Source: Mesobacillus boroniphilus
GTDB taxonomy: Bacteria; Bacillota; Bacilli; Bacillales; Cytobacillaceae
Length of the DNA stretch: 64,000 nt
Assembly (NCBI RefSeq): GCF_018424685.1
Contig: NZ_QTKX01000001.1
Coordinates: forward strand, 1,674,001 to 1,738,000
Direction of reading: 5' to 3'
In this document: positions 8,051-16,919 of the stretch, piece after piece
Layout: every line of letters begins with the position of its first letter
How positions within the stretch are numbered: the stretch's first letter is position 1
Position numbers and translations under genes: made by a program
Notes under the pieces: generated by a model
The model's database searches: none
The model's input: the letters and a program-made list of their open reading frames with translations, nothing else
Told to the model about the DNA's origin: nothing

Positions 8051-8360
8051 TTAATACTCCCCCTGATTTGGAAATGAACCATTATGTAGCCTTCCTTTTA
8101 TCATTAAAAGGAGGCTTATTTTTCGAAAAAGCGCCTTCTTAAAATAATTTAGAAATCAAATAAATGACTCCTGCCAGGAGCCATACGTACGTGGCCGGTC
8201 ATATAGGGGGAAAGCCGGAGAACTTCCCTTTTTCCTCCTCACCTGTACGCTTTGGTCCAATGCCTCAGGAGCCGCCTGCACAATGGTTATTCTTCGTATT
8301 TTCTTCCAAGATCTTCACCTCACATGCATTACAACGTACACCACAACCTATGATAGACAT
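8051..8360. other. Intergenic region with inverted repeat and a 31-codon Cys-rich frame
   Basis: About 345 bp separate the FAD oxidoreductase from the persulfide dioxygenase gene. An inverted repeat (AGCCTTCC.../...GGAGGCT) with plus-strand T-rich tail lies at about 8091-8125 with no plus-strand gene to serve. On the minus strand a 31-codon frame (8265-8360) begins MSIIGCGVRCNAC but has no usable ribosome binding site and sits directly behind a terminator; the same frame continues through two stops to a hydrophobic WLLAGVIYLI stretch. It may be a decayed small gene. Confidence 0.35.
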
Positions 8361-8396
8361 AAAAAGAGGAAAGCATTGCTCTCCCCTTTTGGTTTT
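8361..8396 (-). terminator. Terminator of the persulfide dioxygenase gene
   Basis: A 13-bp stem (with three G-U pairs) around an AAT loop, followed by five T residues on the minus strand, directly after the stop codon at 8397. Confidence 0.85.
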
Positions 8397-9530
8397 TTAA
8401 TGAGTGTGGTGGACAGCGCAGCGGTTAGGGCCGATTTCAAGCTCCATCGCTTCTTCAGCTGTTACATCTTTAACACCGCGATTGATTGCCACGATGTCCT
8501 CAAAGTTTGGTGGTGTTTCGCTGGAAGCGGATTGTGCTACATGGTCGACAAACTCTTCAACTGTTTTGCCTTCCATCATTTCATTTTGCGTTCTGATCAG
8601 ACCTAACTGGCTTCCAATGAATCCTTCAGCATTCACTTCGTCATCGAAGCTTGCGTAGTGGCCAGGCAATACAATTACATCATCCGCAATCTGGGAAACC
8701 TTGCTATAGACTGTTTCATAAAGGTCTTTTGCCCACTCAGCAGCTTTTCCGCCTAGATCAGGACGGCCAAGACCATTAACAAAGATAGTGTCTCCTGAGA
8801 ATAAAAGTTTATTATTCACAAAGAATGAAACACTGCCAGGGGTATGACCAGGCGTCTTAACAGCCAAAACTTCTAGTGTGATGTTCTCAAATTCAATTTT
8901 ATCATGCTGTTCTAGCGCTTCAAAGTCAAATACCGCGCCTTCACTCTTCATCAAATAATATTTTGCTCCAGTGGTATCAGCTAGCTGCTTGCCTCCTGAT
9001 AAGTGGTCAGCATGCAAATGTGAATCCACAATATGCGTAATTTTAACATTTTCCTTCTCAGCAATTGCAGTGTAACGGCCTGTAAACCTTGATGGGTCAA
9101 CTACAAGTGCCTCATTTTCAGATAGGACCATGTAAGATAGGCAGCCCTTGCCGACACGGATAAACTGAAGTACTTTAATTTCCTCATCCTTATACACTTC
9201 AACTGGATACAAAAATTCACTCCATGACTTCATTCCGCCAGAAAGGTATGAAGCGTCAAATCCCGCATCAGAAAGCATTTCGGCAACCATTACAGATGAC
9301 CCTTCCTTAGCACAGATTACCACGATGTCTTTATCTTTCGGAAGCTGATCAACCACTTCGTCTACACCATCGATTAAGTCAAAGTAAGGGATATTCAGGT
9401 ATTCAATATTTTCCCCTTCAACCTTCCAGTCTTCAAAGTCCTTTACATTCCTTACGTCAAAAATAAAAAATTCTTTTTTGTCTACTACCCATTCATTCAA
9501 TTTTTCAGCTGTAATTGCTTGCAATCCCAT
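8397..9530 (-). CDS. Rhodanese / metallo-beta-lactamase fusion, persulfide dioxygenase-like
   Basis: This 377-residue protein joins an N-terminal rhodanese domain (about 10-108, active-site Cys73 in CAKEGSS) to a metallo-beta-lactamase domain (about 115-330) with the metal motif HLHADHLSGG (His171, His173, Asp175, His176) and a later LPGHYASF. This is the layout of persulfide-dioxygenase/sulfurtransferase fusions that oxidise glutathione- or other persulfides to sulfite and thiosulfate, though in S. aureus CstB the rhodanese domain is C-terminal. The tail ends in a His-rich NRCAVHHTH. GGAGG lies seven bases before the ATG. A CstR-type operator overlaps the promoter. Confidence 0.88.
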   Translation of the reverse strand: MGLQAITAEKLNEWVVDKKEFFIFDVRNVKDFEDWKVEGENIEYLNIPYFDLIDGVDEVVDQLPKDKDIVVICAKEGSSVMVAEMLSDAGFDASYLSGGMKSWSEFLYPVEVYKDEEIKVLQFIRVGKGCLSYMVLSENEALVVDPSRFTGRYTAIAEKENVKITHIVDSHLHADHLSGGKQLADTTGAKYYLMKSEGAVFDFEALEQHDKIEFENITLEVLAVKTPGHTPGSVSFFVNNKLLFSGDTIFVNGLGRPDLGGKAAEWAKDLYETVYSKVSQIADDVIVLPGHYASFDDEVNAEGFIGSQLGLIRTQNEMMEGKTVEEFVDHVAQSASSETPPNFEDIVAINRGVKDVTAEEAMELEIGPNRCAVHHTH

Positions 9531-9584
9531 TTTAATTCCTCCCAGTGTTAAAAATTAATAAGTCGAGTATCAAATCCCCACTTA

Positions 9585-9600
9585 ATACCCTTATGGGTAT
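9585..9600 (-). promoter_or_regulatory. CstR-type operator
   Basis: The 16-bp inverted repeat ATACCC-TTAT-GGGTAT lies directly downstream of the -10 hexamer of the persulfide dioxygenase promoter. The same palindrome occurs before the rhodanese genes at 61627-61642 and, with one mismatch, at 62341-62356 next to cstR. Confidence 0.8.
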
Positions 9601-9628
9601 ATAATAGTATGTTGAATTATAAATTGCA
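9600..9628 (-). promoter_or_regulatory. Promoter of the persulfide dioxygenase gene
   Basis: On the minus strand TTGCAA and TATTAT are separated by 17 bp and lead straight into the CstR-type palindrome, so bound repressor would cover the -10/+1 region. Confidence 0.65.
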
Positions 9629-9779
9629 AGCTTTTTTTGTTTAATAATGTGACTATGATGTTTTGTCCAAATTCCATCGTAAAAAATAAAGCTTTATCCT
9701 AAACTAAGCCGCCTTCCAAAACAAGAAAAAATTTCTAATAAAAATTCTTCATAATGGGTTTTCAAATATGTAATAAACC

Positions 9780-9809
9780 TTTACAATGAATGAAACTATA
9801 CAATATAGT
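9780..9809 (+). promoter_or_regulatory. Candidate promoter of sda
   Basis: TTTACA and TATAGT spaced by 18 bp lie about 40 bp before the Sda-like start codon. Confidence 0.45.
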
Positions 9810-9847
9810 TTGAAAATTCAATCCATTCTCACCGAGGAGGAATGCAA

Positions 9848-9982
9848 ATGAAAATTATGAGCAATGAACAGTTGGTGGTCTCGTATCGTGATGCATTAAA
9901 GTCGGAAAATGATAAAGAATGGGCAAAAATTTTAAAAACAGAAATATCCAAAAGAGGACTAAGGCCATTTAAAAATCGTTAA
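9848..9982 (+). CDS. sda: Sda-like inhibitor of sporulation histidine kinase
   Basis: This 44-residue protein was found by reading the sequence directly. It starts MKIMSNEQLVVSYRDA and continues with a helix containing WAKILKTEISKRGL, matching the pattern of B. subtilis Sda (LSDELLIESY... then EIKRRSL), the small antiparallel two-helix protein that binds KinA and blocks phosphorelay activation when DNA replication is impaired. AGGAGG lies seven bases before the ATG, and a good terminator follows. The identification is by motif similarity and size; paralogous Sda-like peptides exist, so the specific kinase target is inferred. Confidence 0.8.
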   Translation: MKIMSNEQLVVSYRDALKSENDKEWAKILKTEISKRGLRPFKNR

Positions 9983-10018
9983 ACAGAAACAAGAAAAAAA
10001 CATCTAACCCGTGAACTA

Positions 10019-10057
10019 TCCGCTTTGCTGCCTGAATGGCAGTGAAGCGGTTTTTTT
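10019..10057 (+). terminator. Terminator of sda
   Basis: Arms at 10020-10032 and 10038-10050 form a 13-bp stem followed by seven T residues. The first 12 bases of the stem recur at 10081-10092 without a partner. Confidence 0.85.
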
Positions 10058-10193
10058 ATTTCCTGGAGAGAAAGTTAAATCGCTTTGCTGCCCCAAATAA
10101 CAGTTGAAAAAAGTTAACAAAAAAGTTAACAAAAAATTCACAAATCCGAATATGAGTATAGCTTAAAATTAGCTTATAGAAAGGAAGTGGACC

Positions 10194-11102
10194 ATGCTAC
10201 TAAAAGCACGCACCGAACCAATGGAATTAATCGCATTGCGGCATTTAAACAGAAGAATGGAGTTATCTTCGCAGGAAAAGTTCCATCTTTGGACTATGGA
10301 AAAGGGTTATACTGGAGAAGTGATATTCGACCGGATGACTGAAAATCTAGCAGAAGAAAGGTATATCATCGACGACCTCCTTCTTCAAGTGAATAACTCT
10401 TACTTCCAGCTGGATAAAGTAATCATTGCGCAGGATGGAGTTTATCTTATCGATATCAAATATCACGAAGGCGATTACTATCTCGAAGGGGACAAATTAT
10501 ATTCCGTCCATAGTGGTCGAGAGTACAAAAACCCCGTCATTCAATTGACACGGAGCGAAACTCTTTTCCGGCAACTGCTCCAAAACCTCAAAATGAATCA
10601 CCTAGTCCGTGCCTCCGTCGTCTTCAACAATCCTGAATTCACCCTCTACCAGGCCCCGATGGATCAACCGATCATTTTACCAACACAAGTTAAGCGGTTC
10701 ATAAAAGAATTAAACAGCACTCCCTCTAAATTGGATGAAAACCACAAGAAACTCGCCCAAACATTGCTTTCAATACATCAGATGAAAAATCCATTTGCCA
10801 CCTTGCCTAAGTACCAATATGAACAACTCGAAAAGGGAATGCATTGCGGGCAATGCGAATCTTTGAATACCGAAATCGGTGATTTCGACCTGGTTTGCGG
10901 AAAATGCGGTACCTATGAAAGAATCGAAAAGGCGATCGTGCGGCATATAGAGGAAATCAAGGTGCTGTTTCCTGAAAAGAAGATTACCACCCAAACCGTT
11001 TATGAGTGGTGTAATCGGAAGGTGAGTAGGAGGACGTTTTTGAGGGTTTTAAAAAAGAACTATAGAGCAGTTGGAAAGACCAAGGATGCTTATTTTGAGT
11101 GA
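10194..11102 (+). CDS. NERD-domain protein with C-terminal zinc ribbon
   Basis: This 302-residue protein has a nuclease-related (NERD) domain at about 35-150, with the core strands FQLDKVIIAQDGVYLIDIK; the D-x-K pattern is the restriction-enzyme-like motif of the family. A CGQC...CGKC zinc-ribbon pair follows near residues 219-242, then a basic helical C-terminal segment. NERD proteins are proposed to act on DNA or nucleic-acid intermediates, but no reaction is established for this one. There is an AAGGAAG site before the ATG. A tandem 52-bp array begins about 85 bp after the stop, so the array probably lies in its 3' untranslated region. Confidence 0.85.
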   Translation: MLLKARTEPMELIALRHLNRRMELSSQEKFHLWTMEKGYTGEVIFDRMTENLAEERYIIDDLLLQVNNSYFQLDKVIIAQDGVYLIDIKYHEGDYYLEGDKLYSVHSGREYKNPVIQLTRSETLFRQLLQNLKMNHLVRASVVFNNPEFTLYQAPMDQPIILPTQVKRFIKELNSTPSKLDENHKKLAQTLLSIHQMKNPFATLPKYQYEQLEKGMHCGQCESLNTEIGDFDLVCGKCGTYERIEKAIVRHIEEIKVLFPEKKITTQTVYEWCNRKVSRRTFLRVLKKNYRAVGKTKDAYFE

Positions 11103-11187
11103 AATGCAAGTTGGTCTGGATCAGCGGGCGATTCTTAAAAGATTTGAATGCTTTATTTTTTGGATTCGTCCGAATAATGAGGGATTC

Positions 11188-11953
11188 TTGACAGCTATCA
11201 GCTCTTCTCTTTAAAACCTGTCATAAAAGCGTCGCTCTCTTGACAGTTTCAGCTCTACACTTTCAAACCTGTCACAATAACGTTGCTTTCTTGACAGCTT
11301 CCGGCTCTTCACTTTCAAACCTGTCATAATAACTTCGCTTTCTTGACAGCTTTCAGCTCTAAACTTTCAAACCTGTCATAATAACTTCGCTTTCTTGACA
11401 GCTTTCAGCTCTATACTTTCAAACCTGTCATAATAACTTCGCTTTCTTGACAGCTTTCAGCTCTACACTTTCAAACCTGTCACAATAACTTCGCTTTCTT
11501 GACAGCTTTTAGCTCTACAATCTCAAACCTGTCATAATAACTTCGCTTTCTTGACAGCTTTTGGCTCTTCTCTTTAAAACCTGTCATAATAACTTCGCTT
11601 TCTTGACAGCTTTCAGCTCTTCCCTTTAAAACCTGTCACAATAACTTCGCTTTCTTGACAGCTTTTGGCTCTTCCCTTTAAAACCTGTCACAATAACATC
11701 ACTTTCTTGACAGCTTTTGGCTCTTCACTCTCAAACCTGTCATAATAACATCACTTTCTTGACAGCTTTTAGCTCTACAATCTCAAACCTGTCATAATAA
11801 CAACGCTTGACAGCTTTCGGCTCTTCACTCTCAAACCTGTCATAATAACGTCGCTTTCTTGACAGCTTTTGGCTCTTCTCTTTAAAACCTGTCACAATAA
11901 CTTCGCTTTCTTGACAGCTTTCGGCTGTACACCCTGAAACCTGTCTTAATTAC
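11188..11953. repeat. Tandem array 1: 15 units of 52 bp
   Basis: Units begin with TTGACAG at 11188, 11240, 11291, 11343, 11395, 11447, 11499, 11551, 11603, 11655, 11707, 11759, 11807, 11859 and 11911. Spacing is 52 bp except for one 51-bp and one 48-bp unit. Each unit has a TTGACAGCTTT core, a variable middle, then CTGTCAYAATAAC and TCGCTTTC. TGACAG and CTGTCA are complementary, so every unit, or junction between units, can form a hairpin. It lies between the convergent NERD and odhAB genes. No open frame runs through it and it is not a CRISPR array, because the parts between the cores are themselves repeated. Confidence 0.95.
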
Positions 11954-11999
11954 GACCATCGCCATCCATACCTCCAGACTCAAACATCTGTCTAATGAT

Positions 12000-12036
12000 A
12001 AAAAAGCACTGCCGAAAAAATTCCTGGCAGTGCTTT
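12000..12036 (-). terminator. Terminator of odhAB
   Basis: GCACTGCC and GGCAGTGC arms flank an AT-rich loop, followed by TTTTTTATC on the minus strand, just past the odhB stop codon. Confidence 0.75.
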
Positions 12037-12041
12037 AATAG

Positions 12042-13343
12042 TTAACCCTGTAACAGCAATGATTCTGGGTCTTCCATCAGTTCTTTAATTCGTTTTAAGA
12101 AAGTGACGGCTTCCTTTCCATCAACAATCCGGTGGTCATAAGATAGTGCGATGTACATCATCGGCCTGTTTTCCATCCGTTCTTTATCGATGGCAACGGG
12201 ACGCAGCTGGATTGTATGCATTCCGAGAATCCCTACCTGCGGACCATTGATGATCGGTGTTGAGAGCAGTGATCCAAATACGCCTCCATTGGTGATTGTA
12301 AAGCTTCCTCCCTGAAGGTCCTTCAAGGAAAGTTTGTTTGTGCGGGCCTTTTCAGCCAATTCGTTTATATCACTTTCAATTTCGGCAAAGTTTTTTCTGT
12401 CGGCATCCCTGATGACTGGGACAACTAGTCCTTCATCAGCAGCGACAGCGACTCCTATGTCATAAAACTTTTTGAGGACGATTTCATCTCCCTGGATTTC
12501 AGCATTCAAGTAAGGAGTCTTTTTCAATGCTGCCACAACTGCCTTCGTGAAAAATGACATAAATCCTAAGCGAACATCATTCTCCTCATAGAAGCGGTCT
12601 TTCCATTTCTTTCTCAATTCCATAACGGCCGTCATATCAACTTCATTGAATGTCGTAAGCATCGCCGCTGTCTGTTGAACTTCGACCAGCCTGTTTGCGA
12701 TAGTCTGGCGTCTACGTGACATCTTGATACGCTCGACCCGGCTGTCATCATCTGCGTTTCCGGAAGGAGCAGACTTTGGCGCTGCTGCTTTTTCATTAGG
12801 CGGCTTTTGAGTATTTTTCTGCTGAGGAGTATATGCCTCCACATCCTGTTTCCTTACTCTGCCAAGCGGGTCCTGAGAAGCTACCTGGCTCAAATCAATG
12901 CCCTTTTCCCTTGCCAGCTTTCTTGCTGCAGGGGAAGCGATGATCCGCTCCGGCGCTCCGTCAGTATTGGATTGATCTACGGATGCGCTGATTCCGGTCT
13001 TTTGTCCTTCGACCGACCCATTTTCATGCTTGACAGGTTCATCAGGTGACTCGGTTTCCCTGCCTGCGTCCGCTTGGGCAGAATCATTCCTGCCATTATC
13101 AACAGCCTGTTGTTCTCCAACAATTGCGATTGCTTCCCCAACCTTCACTGTATCCCCTTCTTCAGCGAGGAGCTCAGTTAATACTCCATCATAGTCAGAG
13201 ATAATTTCAACATTAACTTTATCGGTTTCCAGTTCAACGATATATTCACCTTTCTCGACTTGATCACCCTTTTTTTTCAGCCATTGGGCAATCGTTCCCT
13301 CGGTGATTGATTCGGCCAATTCAGGAACTTTAATCTCTGCCAT
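12042..13343 (-). CDS. odhB: Dihydrolipoyl succinyltransferase, E2 of 2-oxoglutarate dehydrogenase
   Basis: The 433-residue E2 component transfers the succinyl group to CoA in the 2-oxoglutarate dehydrogenase complex of the TCA cycle. Domains in order: lipoyl domain (1-77, lipoylated Lys42 in ETDKVN), a long Glu/Asp/Gly-rich linker, the peripheral-subunit-binding domain (about 135-171) and the catalytic core (about 205-433) with SYDHRIVDG carrying the active-site His and Asp. The open frame begins at 13361, but GGAGGAGG before the ATG at 13343 and the family N-terminus ([12 protein letters not shown]) fix this start. It overlaps the end of odhA by 14 bp, implying coupled translation. Confidence 0.96.
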   Translation of the reverse strand: MAEIKVPELAESITEGTIAQWLKKKGDQVEKGEYIVELETDKVNVEIISDYDGVLTELLAEEGDTVKVGEAIAIVGEQQAVDNGRNDSAQADAGRETESPDEPVKHENGSVEGQKTGISASVDQSNTDGAPERIIASPAARKLAREKGIDLSQVASQDPLGRVRKQDVEAYTPQQKNTQKPPNEKAAAPKSAPSGNADDDSRVERIKMSRRRQTIANRLVEVQQTAAMLTTFNEVDMTAVMELRKKWKDRFYEENDVRLGFMSFFTKAVVAALKKTPYLNAEIQGDEIVLKKFYDIGVAVAADEGLVVPVIRDADRKNFAEIESDINELAEKARTNKLSLKDLQGGSFTITNGGVFGSLLSTPIINGPQVGILGMHTIQLRPVAIDKERMENRPMMYIALSYDHRIVDGKEAVTFLKRIKELMEDPESLLLQG

Positions 13344-16185
13344 TTTGATTTCCTCCTCCATTTTTCCTTGTCAGTGCATCACTTACAATTCTTGCCTGCT
13401 CCAACTTGTGGATGTTTGGATCTCCCTCTGCCGGGCTTGAACGTCTTCTCCTGCCAATATAGGAAGCTTCTATCCCTTTCGGGGCAGCTTCATTGATTCT
13501 CGGCTCAACAAAGGTCCATGCACCCATATTCTTTGGTTCTTCTTGAACCCAGACAATTTCTTTTAAGTTCGTATAACGACCAAACATTTCTTTTAATAGT
13601 TCAAGCGGGAAAGGATAGATTTCCTCGATTCTTAATACATGCAGCCATCCATGCTCTTCCGGTTGTATCTTTTCAGCGATGTCTATGCTCACTTTTCCAG
13701 TGCACAAAACCACTCGCTCTACTTTTTCTGTCTGCCCTCCAAGCCCTGGCTGTTCTATGATCGGCTTGAAGCTGCCTTCGGCCAATTGGTGTGGGTCCGC
13801 TGCAACCGTGGTATTTCTCAGCAGGCTCTTAGGTGTCATCAACACTAGAGGTCGGACTGCTTCCTGCTTTAAAATCGCCGCCTGTCTTCTAAGGATATGG
13901 AAATATTGAGCCGCGGAGGAAAGGTTTGCAACAGTCCAGTTATTTTCAGCGGCAAGTGTTAAAAATCTTTCTACTCTTCCGCTTGAATGCTCTGGCCCCT
14001 GGCCTTCATATCCATGAGGCAGAAGCATGACCAGTCCTGATTTTTGTCCCCATTTCGCTCTGCCAGCCGCCACAAACTGGTCGAACAAGACCTGAGCAGC
14101 ATTTGCAAAATCCCCATATTGCGCTTCCCAAAGGACTAAAGTTTCTGGGGCGAATACATTATAACCATATTCAAAACCCACTACAGCTGCTTCAGAGAGC
14201 GGGCTGTTATGAATGGAGAAGGACGCTCTTGCATCAGGCAAAATATGGAGAGGTGAGAATTGCTCTCCAGTTTCACTATCATGCAAAACCAGGTTTCTCT
14301 GCGCAAAGGTTCCTCTCTCAGAATCCTGTCCAGTAAGTCTGACTGGTATGCCATCTTTAATGATGGAAGCAAACGCTAAAGTTTCCGCCAGGCCCCAGTC
14401 TATTTTACCGTCCGCAGAAAAGGCATCTTTCCTTCTTTGGAGGATTTTCTCTAGTTTATTGAAGACATTGAATCCTTCAGGCCAGTTAAGGAGATCCGCA
14501 TTTATTTTACTTAATACCTCAATTGGCACTCCAGTTTCTATCTGTGGTATTCCCATTTCCACTACTTCCGGGATATCAGGTTCGTTGGTTACTTCCTTTT
14601 CTTTTTTTGGAACCTTTTCGTATGCTTCTGTCAGCCTGGTCGAGACTCTTTGCTCAATCTCGGTTCTTGTCTCTTCTGACATGGCACCTTGGTCAACGAG
14701 CTTATTTCCATAGATTTTCTTCACTGTCGGATGTTTGTGGACAAGCACATACAATTCAGGATTAGTGGTCATTGGCTCATCCATTTCGTTATGGCCAAAT
14801 CGTCGGTACCCAATTAGGTCTATCAAGAAATCCTTTCCGAAGGTCTTTCTGTACTCAAATGCCAGCCTGGCTGCCATCAAGCATGCCTCCGGGTCATCAG
14901 CATTTACGTGAATAATTGGAATTTCATATCCCTTCGCAAGGTCACTGGCATAACGAGTGGAGCGTGAATCCATTGATTCGGTCGTGAATCCAATCGTGTT
15001 GTTAGCGATGACATGAATCGTTCCGCCAGTTTTATATCCATGCAACCGGCTCAGGTTCAACGTTTCAGCCACAATTCCCTGCCCCGGGAATGCAGCATCA
15101 CCATGGATCAGGATGGCCATTGCTTTCACCGGATCATATTTAGCGTAACCGGGTTCGATCCTGTCATCCTGTGCAGCGCGGGTAAAGCCCTCTACCACTG
15201 CACCTGCAAACTCCAGGTGGCTCGGGTTATTGGCCAGTGTCAGTCTGGCGTTTGCTGTGTTGTCCGACTTTATTTTCCGATCAAGACCAAGGTGATATTT
15301 AACATCGCCAGTCCAGCCGAAATTAATCCCGATTGATCCTTCTGATGGGACCAGTTCTTTGTTTGGTGCATGCTGGAATTCAGCAAAAATCATTTCATAC
15401 GGCTTACCCAGAACATGGGCAAGGACATTGAGTCTCCCCCTGTGGGCCATTCCAATATTTATCGTTTCAACACCATTATTCACTGCCCCAGCAATGACTT
15501 CATCAAGAAGGGGCACCATCGAATCCAGGCCTTCGATGGAAAACCTCTTTTGCCCAACGAAAGTCCGGTGCAAATACTTTTCAAAATTTTCGACCTCTGT
15601 AAGACGTTCGTATAAACCGATTTTTCTTTCCGTTTCGACATCAGGAATTAGTTCACCAGACTCAACCCTCTTCCTTAGCCATTCTTTTTCAGCCATTTCA
15701 TTTACATGTTCAAATTCATACGCAATCGTATCGGAGTAAACTTTTTTAAGAAATTGAAAAGCATCTTTCCCATTCTTAATAGAAGATGGGGCACTCGGAC
15801 AAATAAGCTCTACTGGAATTTCCGTCAAATCAGCTTCATTCAGTCCCCATTTCTCATAGTCCTCAAGTTGTGGATCTTCGCTGCCAGACTGCAAGGGATA
15901 AATATTTGCAGATAAATGGCCGTAAGAACGAATATAATCAGCATATCTTAATGCAGCTGCTATTTTTACCGGAGACCCTGCTGCCTTTCCAGCAGGAATC
16001 ACTTCATTACTCTCTTGTGATGCTATAGATTGAATCTTAGAATGCTGTTCAAAATATTCCTTGATATCAGCATCAACGGAATTAGGATCTTGAAGGAACA
16101 TTTCATATAATTCATCGACATACCCTTGGTTTGGACCATGAAATCCCGGCCATATTGCTCTGTTTCCTGAAACTGGCTTTTTCAC
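13330..16185 (-). CDS. odhA: 2-oxoglutarate dehydrogenase E1
   Basis: The 951-residue thiamine-diphosphate E1 decarboxylates 2-oxoglutarate and loads the succinyl group onto the E2 lipoyl arm. The N-terminus has the family segment [18 protein letters not shown], the ThDP/metal region contains [10 protein letters not shown] and HVNADDPEA, and the second half has the pyrimidine-binding GQDSERGTF and RVERFL segments. Length fits Bacillus OdhA. The start is a GTG with AGGGGG seven bases upstream. It is the first gene of the odhAB operon; the E3 component is not in this window. Confidence 0.96.
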   Translation of the reverse strand: MKKPVSGNRAIWPGFHGPNQGYVDELYEMFLQDPNSVDADIKEYFEQHSKIQSIASQESNEVIPAGKAAGSPVKIAAALRYADYIRSYGHLSANIYPLQSGSEDPQLEDYEKWGLNEADLTEIPVELICPSAPSSIKNGKDAFQFLKKVYSDTIAYEFEHVNEMAEKEWLRKRVESGELIPDVETERKIGLYERLTEVENFEKYLHRTFVGQKRFSIEGLDSMVPLLDEVIAGAVNNGVETINIGMAHRGRLNVLAHVLGKPYEMIFAEFQHAPNKELVPSEGSIGINFGWTGDVKYHLGLDRKIKSDNTANARLTLANNPSHLEFAGAVVEGFTRAAQDDRIEPGYAKYDPVKAMAILIHGDAAFPGQGIVAETLNLSRLHGYKTGGTIHVIANNTIGFTTESMDSRSTRYASDLAKGYEIPIIHVNADDPEACLMAARLAFEYRKTFGKDFLIDLIGYRRFGHNEMDEPMTTNPELYVLVHKHPTVKKIYGNKLVDQGAMSEETRTEIEQRVSTRLTEAYEKVPKKEKEVTNEPDIPEVVEMGIPQIETGVPIEVLSKINADLLNWPEGFNVFNKLEKILQRRKDAFSADGKIDWGLAETLAFASIIKDGIPVRLTGQDSERGTFAQRNLVLHDSETGEQFSPLHILPDARASFSIHNSPLSEAAVVGFEYGYNVFAPETLVLWEAQYGDFANAAQVLFDQFVAAGRAKWGQKSGLVMLLPHGYEGQGPEHSSGRVERFLTLAAENNWTVANLSSAAQYFHILRRQAAILKQEAVRPLVLMTPKSLLRNTTVAADPHQLAEGSFKPIIEQPGLGGQTEKVERVVLCTGKVSIDIAEKIQPEEHGWLHVLRIEEIYPFPLELLKEMFGRYTNLKEIVWVQEEPKNMGAWTFVEPRINEAAPKGIEASYIGRRRRSSPAEGDPNIHKLEQARIVSDALTRKNGGGNQNGRD

Positions 16186-16285
16186 AAGAAAACCCCCTTG
16201 CCATTTCTAATATTCGCTAATTATCAGTTACCCTGTCGTGCTCATTTTTAACTGTTAATTCAAAGAATAATAATATTATTCAGAT

Positions 16286-16300
16286 ATCAAACGTTTACAT
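16286..16300 (-). promoter_or_regulatory. cre-like site at the odhA promoter
   Basis: Minus-strand ATGTAAACGTTTGAT matches WTGNAANCGNWNNCW at all but one defined position and begins four bases after the -10 hexamer, where CcpA would block transcription. Confidence 0.6.
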
Positions 16301-16304
16301 TAAT

Positions 16305-16333
16305 ATTTTAACATGATATTTTCTTTTAACCAA
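16305..16333 (-). promoter_or_regulatory. Promoter of odhAB
   Basis: Minus-strand TTGGTT and TAAAAT are separated by 17 bp. A perfect 14-bp palindrome (ACTATCATGATAGT, 16342-16355) lies immediately upstream and could be a second regulatory site. Confidence 0.6.
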
Positions 16334-16414
16334 AGGTTTTGACTATCATGATAGTGTTAATTAAATAACAAAATTTTATTATTCCAGAAAAACTATCCCT
16401 TTTAAAAAGGACAA

Positions 16415-16440
16415 CAAAAAAACCGGTTAGACCGGCTTTT
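16415..16440 (-). terminator. Terminator of the small Zn-site protein gene
   Basis: An ACCGGT/ACCGGC-type stem with AT-rich flanks gives a T run on both strands; the minus-strand run follows the gene that stops at 16460. Confidence 0.7.
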
Positions 16441-16459
16441 TGAATTTGTTCCTTATTAT

Positions 16460-16696
16460 CTATAAACTCATCATAGTAGCATACATATTTTTTGGTGCAA
16501 AAAGGTTATTTCTTTTTTCAATCTGACTAGGCTCGATCATTTCACTATGTTCCACAGGCAATTCAATATGCCCGCATGTGATGCACTTCTGAAATCTTGC
16601 TCCAGCTGTGAAAACGTCTACACCATCATTGGTTGTAAAACCCACATGCTCCTCGTGCAATGAAAACCGGTGGTGGCATTTTTTCGATTCGCGCAT
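16460..16696 (-). CDS. Hypothetical protein with a possible zinc site
   Basis: I do not recognise this 78-residue protein. It contains CHHRFSLHEEHVGF near the N-terminus and CITCGHIELP near residue 38, so Cys and His residues are positioned for one zinc ion. There is no signal peptide or membrane segment. GGAGG precedes the ATG at 16696 and a terminator follows the stop, so it appears to be a real single gene. Its neighbours (odhA and mnmH) give no functional clue. Confidence 0.6.
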   Translation of the reverse strand: MRESKKCHHRFSLHEEHVGFTTNDGVDVFTAGARFQKCITCGHIELPVEHSEMIEPSQIEKRNNLFAPKNMYATMMSL

Positions 16697-16865
16697 ATTT
16701 CATCCTCCTGTTAAGTTCCTCATTTAATTATATATCAAATATTCAGAATTTTGCGTGACAAATATCATAATTAAAACTCAATTCGCAAAATAATTACAGC
16801 GTGCATTCAGAAGGGTTCCAGGCCTTTTCAGACAAATTCCCTATTTAGAGCAAAAATTAAAATAG

Positions 16866-16892
16866 AAAAAGGAAAGCATTATAATGCCTTCC
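16866..16892 (-). terminator. Terminator of mnmH
   Basis: A 10-bp stem (GGAAGGCATT with its complement, one G-U pair) is followed by TTTTTC on the minus strand, about 30 bp past the stop codon. Confidence 0.75.
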
Positions 16893-16919
16893 CTACTTAA
16901 TTACCTTTTATTCTTAATT

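Noticed and set aside
8164..8400. 78-codon plus-strand frame over the region between the FAD oxidoreductase and persulfide dioxygenase genes
   Set aside because: It runs across a minus-strand terminator and has no ribosome binding site.
11188..11953. CRISPR array
   Set aside because: All parts of the units are repeated with small changes; there are no unique spacers and no cas genes.
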